Source of the DNA: Planctomycetota bacterium
Lineage (GTDB): Bacteria; Planctomycetota; Phycisphaerae; Phycisphaerales; SM1A02
Direction of reading: 5' to 3'
Length of the DNA: 64,000 nucleotides
Assembly: GCA_016872915.1 (NCBI GenBank)
Contig: VGYQ01000002.1
Span: forward strand, 30,279 to 94,278
Position numbers and translations under genes: made by a program. Every line of letters begins with the position of its first letter. The first letter of the stretch is position 1. The notes under the pieces were generated by a model. It searched no databases. It saw only the letters and a program-made list of their open reading frames with translations, and was not told where the DNA came from. This document shows, piece after piece, positions 53,080 to 61,402 of the stretch.

Positions 53080-56000
53080 TCACTGCGTGGAGATGTTCGT
53101 GGGCTTTGGCAGGACATCCGCGCGCGCTGCCTTTCGATTGAGCATCAAGACACGAACATCGGGGTCGATGATGACCTCCTTGGGTTCGAAGTCGCTCTCA
53201 ATATCCACCTCGCTGGTCTCTCCCGCAGCCACAACATGCATCACCCGTGCATCGCGATACTCGGATCGCTGCGCAGCCGCTTCGGCACGCTCCTGCTGCG
53301 TGCGAAGCACCTTCGCCTTCGGCCAACGCTCCTCACCGTTCGTCACCGCCACCTCAACTCGAACGCTGCCCGTTCCCGCGTTCTGGAAACGAACTCGCGT
53401 TCGCCATCGCGCTCCTGGCGATGCGGGCGCCTGCGACTCCGCCGACTCGATCTTGAACTCAGGGACTACGACATCGAAGAACCACTGCTTCGTGAATGCG
53501 TCGTACGCCGCCGCATCGGGTGCGTACGGGCGCAGCGACTCGACCAGATCCTGGAGCAGCGGATGGTCTGGCCCGGCCATGAACTTTCCGATGAACTCGC
53601 GCATCGCCGCATCCATGCGCTCCTCACCCATGTGCTCCATCAGCATCCAGAACACCCAGCCGCCCTTGTCGTAGGTGACGGTCGTGTCGCCGCTGCGCGA
53701 ACCATCGATCTCAACCATCGGTCGTTCATCATCGACACTGCGTGAAGCGCCGTAGCGAAACTCGATTCCGCGCATGAAGCCCATTCGCATTCGCTCGCCG
53801 CGAATCTGCCGAATCAGTCGCGCAGACGCATAGTGCGCCATCCCCTCACTCAGGATGTTTCCTCCAGGGTCGATCCCGGGCCGCAGCAGGTTGCCGAACC
53901 ACTGGTGCGCTGCTTCGTGCGCCGTGACCATGAACGGCGTGTCCTGTTCGGCGGTCGGCTTTGACATGAAGCCGATGTTCTCGCTGAAAGTGATGTTCGT
54001 CGGGAATCCCTGCGCATACCCGGCAAGCCCAGGGAACTCGCTCAGCCGAAGTTCCTTCCACGGATAGGGCCAAAACCACTTCGAATACCACTCATGCGCC
54101 CCGTCGAGCGCCTCAAGCATCACGGGCACATTGAAGCCGTGCTCCGGCAAGTGCCAGATCACCGATGCGGCACCACGCGACTCTTCCCAACGACCTGCCA
54201 CAATGTTCGCCGCCATGATCGGATAGTCCGTTTCCCAGCGCATCGTGCGGATGCCGTTGGCAACGGTGTCGGAAACGCACACCCCCGGCATGTTCACCCG
54301 ATACTCCTCAGGCACTCGGATGGTCGCGGCCAGCATCGTCTTTCCGCCCGTACCGAATGCGGTCTTGGTGACCTTCTTCCAGTCGTCGGGACCAACGCGC
54401 TTCGGTTCCGGCGTGCGCTCCGGGTCGAGGCCGACGCCATCGATGTAGCCCATCCCGGGCAGGAAGGTGGGGCCGAACCCGGCTAGCACGGTGCCAGATG
54501 GGAGGATGAACTGGCCGGCGCCCGCGGGGTTGCTGCGTAGGCCATCGGGCACGCGCACCTCGTGGCGGAACCCAAGCTCGATGTCGGCGCCCGGCGCGAT
54601 CGGGGTCGTTGGCGTGAACACCCACAGTCCGGCGTTGTCCACCACCTTCGTGCCGCGCGGGTTCTTCCGGCGTGCCTCGGCGGCCGACTCGCGCGTCCAC
54701 TCCTCGCCCTCGAACGTGAAGGCGATGTCGCGGAACGTCGTGTTCGGCGTCACCGAGAACTGCCGAAGCGGCGCGTCGGTCTCGTTGCGCAGGCCGTAGG
54801 TTCCCTTCACGCGCAGGTTGCCTGCCGCCGGCTCGAGGTCGAGGTCGAGGTCCATGCGCATGATGGTCAGCGTCGGCGCGTCCTTCCACGTGTTGGCGTT
54901 GCCCACGTAGTACTGCTTCTCGAGCTCGCGCTCGGGGCTCCCGTTCGGTCCCTGGCGCACCATCACCGCAAGCACGACGGCGCAGGCGATCGCCGGCCCT
55001 CCGAAGACGAGCATGCGCAGGCCACGCCGCCACGCGCGCGCAAACTGCAGACGCGTGGTGATGCCCTGCGCATCGGGCACGCGGCGGCGCCACCACTCGA
55101 TCGAGGCGTGCAGCATCGTCAGTCCCACAAGAACCCACAGCACACGGTTCAAGAGAAGGGCGCGACGGTCGAGTTCGAGCGCACCGAAATCCGTCCAGAT
55201 CAATCCGCCCCACAGGTGCCAGTTGAAGACCCAGTTCATCCACCCGGTCTGAACGCACCACCCAGTCAGAATGAGCGCACCAAGGCCCACCGCATAAACC
55301 ACAGCGCGATTTCGAAAGAGGCTCCACACAAGAGCGAGGAAGGACATCCACGCGAACAGCGTTGCCGACAATAACCCTCCCCAACCGATGATGAACGGCG
55401 TCAGCGCCGGCGGGAGAAAGATCCCCGACTCGAAGCCTTGCACGACCAGCGCCACCGCGAGGGCGATCCACACGGCGCCAAGCAGCGCGAGGACCACGGT
55501 CGCGGCGCAGGCCAGCATTCGTCCGAGCAGGAGTGGAGCCAGCGCAGCCGGGCTTGCGTTCACGATGGCTGCAAGGCGGCATCGATCATCACGCGCAAGG
55601 CTCTCGGTGAAGTAGTAGAGCACCATCAGCACGGAGAGAAGTGTGATCGTGTTGTAGGTCTCGCCCGCGAACGCTCCCGCCGATGTCAGATTGGGTGTAT
55701 CGAAGGCGCCTGGCGTGAAGATCGCACCGATGCACTGGATCACGATGAGCGGGATGAACACCCACAACCCTGGCGAGCGGCGCAATTCCCGCGCCTCGGC
55801 GCGAAACGCATCGACCATGGCAGCAACGATGCCGACGGAACCCTGCGACATACCAAGCGCAAGGAGCGAAGGCTCTGTTCGAGGGCGCTGCGATGCTTCC
55901 CGCTGCGCAGCGTCGGATGCGGCGATGATCTCGGGTCGCATCATCACGTTTACCGCGAAGGGCGCCCGCATCCGGGTCCGCTCGCGCCACGCGGCAGCGG

Positions 56001-56811
56001 CGAGCGCCAGCGCGGCAACCGCAGGAATGGCGAACCGCTGCGTCACGATGAGCGCATCGAATGGAATGGCGTTCGTGTTGTAGAACGCGGCACCACGGTC
56101 AACTCTCACGAGCGTCTCATTCAGCCAGCGGAATCCACTGATGTCGATCGCCTGCAGCAGCCGATCGCCCCACTGCGGCAGCCACTCTGGCGAGAAGTTC
56201 CAGATGAAGAAGATGTTCGACAGCAAGATCGCAACAGGCAGCGTGAAGACCAACGCAGTCTGCCGCGTCATCGAACCGACCGCGAAACTGAATGCGCCGA
56301 GCGACAGCGTCGGAAGCAGGACAAAGAGCAGCATGGGCCGCGCATAGTTGATGAACGCGAATGGGCCGCGCAACTTCTCCGGCTCCGCGAGGGGATACAG
56401 CTGATAGAAGCCGACCTGAAGTGCAAGATGCACCACAACAATCATTGCGTAGACGATCGCGAGCCCCAACCACCGACCCACCACATATTGTCCCGCCGTC
56501 AGACCTGTGCTGCGCACAATCGGCATCACACGAAGACCATCATCCTCATTCGGGGCGTTGCCGAACACCGTGCACACGAAAAACACGTAAAACAGTGTGA
56601 AGATCAGCATGTCACCAAAGGCGAGGTTGAATTCGCTGTTGAGGAACGCTCGTTCGCCACCCGCAACCTCGCTGCCACCGCCGATCCTCACCTGCCCAGA
56701 CGAGAGGCCCCAGTTCAGGGCGAGCAGAATCAAGATGAACACCCAGAGGGACGGGCGCCGCCAGGCCGTGCGGACTTCGAGGATCGCGAGTGTGAGGGCG
56801 CGTGGCATCAC
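53080..56811 (-). CDS. ABC transporter permease fused to M1-family metallopeptidase domain
   Basis: Multi-TM N-terminal half (ALTLAILEVRTAWRRPSLWVFILILLALNW; ANEDDGLRVMPIVRSTGLTAGQYVVGRW) and C-terminal peptidase motif TAHEAAHQWFGNLLRPGIDPGGNILSEGMAHYAS. Confidence 0.9.
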   Translation of the reverse strand: MMPRALTLAILEVRTAWRRPSLWVFILILLALNWGLSSGQVRIGGGSEVAGGERAFLNSEFNLAFGDMLIFTLFYVFFVCTVFGNAPNEDDGLRVMPIVRSTGLTAGQYVVGRWLGLAIVYAMIVVVHLALQVGFYQLYPLAEPEKLRGPFAFINYARPMLLFVLLPTLSLGAFSFAVGSMTRQTALVFTLPVAILLSNIFFIWNFSPEWLPQWGDRLLQAIDISGFRWLNETLVRVDRGAAFYNTNAIPFDALIVTQRFAIPAVAALALAAAAWRERTRMRAPFAVNVMMRPEIIAASDAAQREASQRPRTEPSLLALGMSQGSVGIVAAMVDAFRAEARELRRSPGLWVFIPLIVIQCIGAIFTPGAFDTPNLTSAGAFAGETYNTITLLSVLMVLYYFTESLARDDRCRLAAIVNASPAALAPLLLGRMLACAATVVLALLGAVWIALAVALVVQGFESGIFLPPALTPFIIGWGGLLSATLFAWMSFLALVWSLFRNRAVVYAVGLGALILTGWCVQTGWMNWVFNWHLWGGLIWTDFGALELDRRALLLNRVLWVLVGLTMLHASIEWWRRRVPDAQGITTRLQFARAWRRGLRMLVFGGPAIACAVVLAVMVRQGPNGSPERELEKQYYVGNANTWKDAPTLTIMRMDLDLDLEPAAGNLRVKGTYGLRNETDAPLRQFSVTPNTTFRDIAFTFEGEEWTRESAAEARRKNPRGTKVVDNAGLWVFTPTTPIAPGADIELGFRHEVRVPDGLRSNPAGAGQFILPSGTVLAGFGPTFLPGMGYIDGVGLDPERTPEPKRVGPDDWKKVTKTAFGTGGKTMLAATIRVPEEYRVNMPGVCVSDTVANGIRTMRWETDYPIMAANIVAGRWEESRGAASVIWHLPEHGFNVPVMLEALDGAHEWYSKWFWPYPWKELRLSEFPGLAGYAQGFPTNITFSENIGFMSKPTAEQDTPFMVTAHEAAHQWFGNLLRPGIDPGGNILSEGMAHYASARLIRQIRGERMRMGFMRGIEFRYGASRSVDDERPMVEIDGSRSGDTTVTYDKGGWVFWMLMEHMGEERMDAAMREFIGKFMAGPDHPLLQDLVESLRPYAPDAAAYDAFTKQWFFDVVVPEFKIESAESQAPASPGARWRTRVRFQNAGTGSVRVEVAVTNGEERWPKAKVLRTQQERAEAAAQRSEYRDARVMHVVAAGETSEVDIESDFEPKEVIIDPDVRVLMLNRKAARADVLPKPTNISTQ

Positions 56812-56830
56812 AGCGGTTCCCTTCGTGCGT

Positions 56831-57748
56831 TTAGGCGGCGACTGGAGAGTGCGAGCCGTGAGCGCGATCCGCAGCCCTACTCTCGTCCATCACGCCAAAG
56901 TAGACGTCCTCGAGCGTGGGCGGCACTTGCACGAATCCACTCGGCTGCGCACCAGCGGCTGACTGCACGCGCGTGCGGAACATGGAACCCTCCACCAGAA
57001 CCGCCTGCGTCACACGATGCGAGCCTCGAATGCGCTCAAGCGCTTCGGGAGCAACGATTCCTTCGAAGACGCGCCCTTCAAGGCGCCGCCGCGCGTCAGA
57101 GGTACCGCCGCTCGTCACACAGCGGCCACCCCGAATCACTGCAAAGCGCGGACAAAGCGTGGCGATGTCCTCGACGATGTGCGTCGAGAGCAACACGATG
57201 CGATCGCGACCGAGTTCCGCCAGAATCCGGTAGAAGCGCTGCCGTTCCTCCGGGTCCAGTCCTGCGGTGGGCTCGTCCACAATCACCAAACGCGGATTTC
57301 CCGCAATGGCCTGCGCAATACCGAGTCGCTGGCGCATGCCGCCCGAATAGGTGCGCACCTTGCGTTTGGCGGCGTCGGCAAGATTCACTCGCTCGAGCAA
57401 CTCGCCCACGAGAGTCTTGCGCCCTTGCGGTGCCTCGATCCCCTTGAGTTGAAGAAGGAAGTCCAGCATCTGCGCGCCAGACAACGAGGGATAGAAACCG
57501 AAGTCCTGCGGCAGGTAGCCCAGACGGCTCCACACCGCGCGCGGGTCCTGCACGATGTCCACACCATCCAGCGTCACGCTGCCACCCGTCGGTTCGAGAA
57601 GCCCCGCGAGAATGTTCATCAGCGTGCTCTTCCCCGCACCGTTGGGTCCGAGCAATCCAAACAGACCCTCGGGAATCTCGAGCGAGACCCCCTTCAGCGC
57701 GGCGACTGGCCCAGGGTAGATCTTGACGAGGTCGTTCAGGCGAAGCAT
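56831..57748 (-). CDS. ABC transporter ATP-binding protein
   Basis: MLRLNDLVKIYPGPVAALKGVSLEIPEGLFGLLGPNGAGKSTLMNILAGL; YSGGMRQRLGIAQAIAGNPRLVIVDEPTAGLDPEERQRFY. Confidence 0.96.
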   Translation of the reverse strand: MLRLNDLVKIYPGPVAALKGVSLEIPEGLFGLLGPNGAGKSTLMNILAGLLEPTGGSVTLDGVDIVQDPRAVWSRLGYLPQDFGFYPSLSGAQMLDFLLQLKGIEAPQGRKTLVGELLERVNLADAAKRKVRTYSGGMRQRLGIAQAIAGNPRLVIVDEPTAGLDPEERQRFYRILAELGRDRIVLLSTHIVEDIATLCPRFAVIRGGRCVTSGGTSDARRRLEGRVFEGIVAPEALERIRGSHRVTQAVLVEGSMFRTRVQSAAGAQPSGFVQVPPTLEDVYFGVMDESRAADRAHGSHSPVAA

Positions 57749-57817
57749 GGCAGGCGATCGTAGTGGCGGTCGGGTTACGCTTGGAGCGCCCCTCGCACAC
57801 TTCACGGAGACACCACG

Positions 57818-58170
57818 TTGACATTGCTGATCACTCTCGTCCTTCTCGCGGGCTCGAATGTGTTTATGACCTACGCGTGTATGGGCATTTGCGCGATCTG
57901 AAGGGAAAGCCTCTCTGGATTGCCATCCTCGCTTCGTGGGGAGTGGCGCTGCTCGAGTACTGCCTGCAGGTGCCGGCCAACCGCATCGGCTTTGCTGCGA
58001 TGTCACTCGCGCAGCTGAAGGTGGCGCAGGAGATCATCACGATGGTCGTGTTCGCCGTGTTCGCCACCTGGTACATGAAGGAACGCCTGACCATGGACTT
58101 TCTGTACGCCAGCGTCTGTCTCGCTGCGGCGGCGTTCTTCATGTTCCGCGGCGTCACCGCACCTGCCTGA
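57818..58170 (+). pseudogene. DUF486 family small membrane protein interrupted by an apparent one-base frameshift (or sequencing error)
   Basis: Frame 1 from TTG 57818: LTLLITLVLLAGSNVFMTYA; shifted frame from 57880: YGHLRDLKGKPLWIAILASWGVALLEYCLQVPANRIGFAAMSLAQLKVAQEIITMVVFAVFATWYMKERL. One missing G in a TGG codon near 57878-57880 would restore MTYAWYGHL. Confidence 0.8.
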
Positions 58171-58208
58171 ACGCAAGTCAGCCTGCACCCTCCAATAGAC
58201 TGAACGCC

Positions 58209-59276
58209 ATGGCGCGAAAGCGCGGCGATCCAGCGCAGCCCAGCCTCTTCGGTCCCGAAGCCGACGAGTCACTTGCGCTGCGCGCGCGTGCGCGCTCAGA
58301 GCCCGCGCCCGTTGCACACCCGCCGCAGCGCACTGAACTCGCGCGCGCACTATCCCCCCTCATCCACCTTGGAACGAGTTCCTGGAGTTTTCCAGGTTGG
58401 CGCGGCATCGTCTGGCGTGACCGCGAAGAGGAATCGACCCTCGCGCGCGCGGGGCTTCACGCCTATGCACAACATCCGCTGCTGCGGTGCGTTGGCGTGG
58501 ACCGCACCTACTACCGCCCCGTCAGTGCCGAGACTTTCGAGCGCATGGCAGCGCAGGTGCCGCCCCACTTTCGCTTTCTTGTGAAGGCGCATGAGGCGGT
58601 CACGCGCCCCGCCGCAGCGAGTGCCGTGTTTGGTGGAGGTCCATCGCTGCTCTTTGACCCTGCGTACACGAGCGAGCAAGTGATCGCGCCCGCAGCGACA
58701 GGCCTCGGCGATCGGCTTGGACCGCTGCTCTTCCAACTATCGCCGATGGGGCTGCGCGGCGCAGCAGAGGCAGAGTCCTTCATTCGCAAGTTGGGCGCGT
58801 TCCTCTCGAAGTTGCCTGCGGGACCGCTCTATGCGGTCGAGGCACGCGACCGTGCGCTCATGCGTGCCTCGTGGGCGGCGATGCTGCGCGATACGGGCGC
58901 AGTCCACTGCTTCAACGCCCACCCATCACAGCACCAGCCGCTGCAACAGGCACGCCTCGTGGAACCCGAATCGCAGCGCGCGCTCGTGGCGCGCTGGATG
59001 CTCCACTCCGATCACACCTACGAAGGCGCGGTCGACCGATACGCACCCTTTGGCGCCATCGTGGACGAGGATCCGACGAGCCGCGCGCAGTTCGCTCGGC
59101 TGTGCGCCGATGCGGCGCGCCAGATGCGGAGCGCGTTCGTGATCATCAACAACAAGGCGGAAGGATCCGCACCGCTCTCGGCGGAACGGCTCGCGCAGCT
59201 CATCGTGGAGCAGTCGACCCGCCCACCGTCGCAATCGACACCGGCAAGTCCGAAGCCACTGGAGACCGACGCATGA
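58209..59276 (+). CDS. DUF72 domain protein
   Basis: IHLGTSSWSFPGWRGIVW ... HPLLRCVGVDRTYYRPVSAETFERMAAQVPPHFRFLVKAHEAVTRP. Confidence 0.92.
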   Translation: MARKRGDPAQPSLFGPEADESLALRARARSEPAPVAHPPQRTELARALSPLIHLGTSSWSFPGWRGIVWRDREEESTLARAGLHAYAQHPLLRCVGVDRTYYRPVSAETFERMAAQVPPHFRFLVKAHEAVTRPAAASAVFGGGPSLLFDPAYTSEQVIAPAATGLGDRLGPLLFQLSPMGLRGAAEAESFIRKLGAFLSKLPAGPLYAVEARDRALMRASWAAMLRDTGAVHCFNAHPSQHQPLQQARLVEPESQRALVARWMLHSDHTYEGAVDRYAPFGAIVDEDPTSRAQFARLCADAARQMRSAFVIINNKAEGSAPLSAERLAQLIVEQSTRPPSQSTPASPKPLETDA

Positions 59277-60277
59277 CACCACTGCACCGCCGTTCATTTC
59301 TCGCCGCCGCCACCTCGCTGCTCGCTGCACCGTTCGTATTCGCGCATGGCTCGCCGAGACTCATTCTCCCGCTGCAAGGTTCGGCATCCGCCGTACCCAC
59401 ACAGCCCGCCGCGCGACGCCGCGTGCTCCGCTGCGCGCACCTCACCGACATCCATGTCCAGCCGGAGCGCGGCGCGGACGCAGGGCTCGCACAGTGCCTC
59501 AAGCACATTGCGCAGCAGCAGCCGGCGCCTGACCTGCTGCTCGTGGGCGGTGACTCGGTGATGGATGTGTTCGAGGCGAAAGCAAGCCGCGCCGCGGCGC
59601 TCCGCCGCCTGTTCAGCGAAACATGGAGCGCCAACTGCGGAATCCCCGTGCGACATGCGATCGGGAACCATGACATCTTTGGATGGCACCGACCGAAGAG
59701 CGGCACAACGGGACAGGAACCGGACTGGGGAAAGAAGTACGCCACGGAACTCTTCGCCATGCCAGGGCGCTACTACTCATTCGATCAGGCAGGGTGGCAC
59801 TTCGTCATCCTCGACGGGGTGCAGCCAAAGGGCGACTCCTACTGCGCGTTCACTGATGATGAGCAACTCGATTGGTTGCGACAGGATCTCCGAAACCGCC
59901 CCAAGGGATCGCCCGTACTCGTGCTGTCGCACATTCCGATCCTCAGCCTCACGGCGATCACCTACGGCAAGCCCCGCGCCGTAGAGAAGCGCGGCGAAGA
60001 CACCACCATCAACGCCGCGTCCATGCACACCGATGGCGACATGCTGCACGAACTCTTCGCGACCGAAAAGGTGAAGCTGTGCCTTTCAGGACATCAGCAT
60101 CTGCTCGACCACTGCACGACCGATGGCGTTGCCTACATCTGCGATGGTGCCGTCAGTGGCGCGTGGTGGAAGGGTCTCCACCAAGGAGTGCCAGAGGGCT
60201 ACGGACTGATCGACCTCTTCGATGACGGCACCTTCGAGCACCGCTATGTCCCCTACGGTTGGGTGGTGCGCGGCTGA
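59273..60277 (+). CDS. Calcineurin-like metallophosphoesterase with Tat-like signal
   Basis: HRRSFLAAATSLLAAPFVFA; RCAHLTDIHVQ, LLVGGDSVMD, HAIGNHDIFGWH, LVLSHIPI, LCLSGHQHLLD; ATGA overlap with DUF72. Confidence 0.92.
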   Translation: MTPLHRRSFLAAATSLLAAPFVFAHGSPRLILPLQGSASAVPTQPAARRRVLRCAHLTDIHVQPERGADAGLAQCLKHIAQQQPAPDLLLVGGDSVMDVFEAKASRAAALRRLFSETWSANCGIPVRHAIGNHDIFGWHRPKSGTTGQEPDWGKKYATELFAMPGRYYSFDQAGWHFVILDGVQPKGDSYCAFTDDEQLDWLRQDLRNRPKGSPVLVLSHIPILSLTAITYGKPRAVEKRGEDTTINAASMHTDGDMLHELFATEKVKLCLSGHQHLLDHCTTDGVAYICDGAVSGAWWKGLHQGVPEGYGLIDLFDDGTFEHRYVPYGWVVRG

Positions 60278-60287
60278 ACGCGCCGTG

Positions 60288-61346
60288 TCAGCGCTTCACT
60301 TTGCGCGGCAACCTGCGTTGCCGCTCTTCGTTCGGCGGCGGCTCATCTTCCGTTGTCTTGGGCGCCGGCGATGAACCGCCTGCGGCCTGCACGCGCGCAA
60401 GATCCACCAGCGCATCCAATGGCGTTCGCGCGCGATCGAGATCGCTCCGCACGACGAGAAACTCCGGGCGCGCAGCCGCGACCCATGCGCCAAACTCGCC
60501 GGCGTCGGCGCGCCGCTGCAGTTCGCTGATCAGCGCCGCGGCGTTTGGCGCGCGCCAAGCGGATTCGACGGCATCGAAGTAGGCGTCGCCCGTCCGCAGT
60601 TCGACCAGCAGCGCATCGCCCTTCAGCCGAGCCAGCGGATACTCGTTCGACTTCAGGACCGCGGCGCTCGGCTCCAGCCGCGCCGCTGCGAGAAGTTCAC
60701 TGCCCGTTGCACCAGCCCGCACGCGTTCCGTGGGGCGCGCGATCCACCGCGCACGCTCCGTCGCGATGCACGTGGACAACGCCTGCTCCTGCGCCTTCTT
60801 GCAGGCGAGGAGTGCGTCGCGCACGCGCGCAGCCATCGCCGCATCGCCAAAGAGCGGCAGAAACGCCTCCACTCGGCGACCCGCAGCCGATTGCAGCCGC
60901 ACGGCAACGCGCTGGAAATCGACGCGTGGCACCGACCCGACAACGCCCGCAAGATCGATCATCGCCACAATGCGGTCGAGCGCGGCGACGCGTTCGTTGA
61001 AACGCGCGAGTCGTCTGCTGTCGGCATCGAGGATCGTCACCCAGTCATCGATCGACTTGGTATCGAGCACCATCGACAGCGGATCGCCCGTCCAGGGACA
61101 GGGCTCGCGCAGCGATCGGCAGAGCGCCTCCACCGTCGGCTGCACACGCTGCAATTCGGCGATCGCGCTCTCGCTCGGCAGCCATGACCGCGTCCGCGCG
61201 AACTCGCGCAGCGTCCGCGGGCACTGCTTGATCCAGTCGCGGTCGATCGAACGCATGCACGCCGGCAGATCGCCCTCGGGTGCGGCGCTCGGCGCGCCTT
61301 GCCACGCCAGGAGGGCGGCAACCGTGATCAGCGTCTGGAGCAGCAT
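60288..61346 (-). CDS. Hypothetical exported protein
   Basis: Long ORF with signal-like N-terminus MLLQTLITVAALLAWQGAPSAAPE; no recognised domain. Confidence 0.6.
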   Translation of the reverse strand: MLLQTLITVAALLAWQGAPSAAPEGDLPACMRSIDRDWIKQCPRTLREFARTRSWLPSESAIAELQRVQPTVEALCRSLREPCPWTGDPLSMVLDTKSIDDWVTILDADSRRLARFNERVAALDRIVAMIDLAGVVGSVPRVDFQRVAVRLQSAAGRRVEAFLPLFGDAAMAARVRDALLACKKAQEQALSTCIATERARWIARPTERVRAGATGSELLAAARLEPSAAVLKSNEYPLARLKGDALLVELRTGDAYFDAVESAWRAPNAAALISELQRRADAGEFGAWVAAARPEFLVVRSDLDRARTPLDALVDLARVQAAGGSSPAPKTTEDEPPPNEERQRRLPRKVKR

Positions 61347-61402
61347 CGACAAAGAGGATACGCACAGCCCACCGCAACACGGCACGGCTTACACTCGAAT
61401 CC

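Noticed and set aside
53080-56811. ABC-M1 fusion considered as an assembly fusion of two genes
   Set aside because: Continuous frame with no internal stop, and ABC permease/M1 peptidase architecture is, to my knowledge, a recurring family.
55438-57447. 669-aa plus-strand ORF antisense to the ABC-M1 and ABC ATPase genes
   Set aside because: Low-information His/Arg/Gln-rich translation, explained by GC-rich antisense frame.
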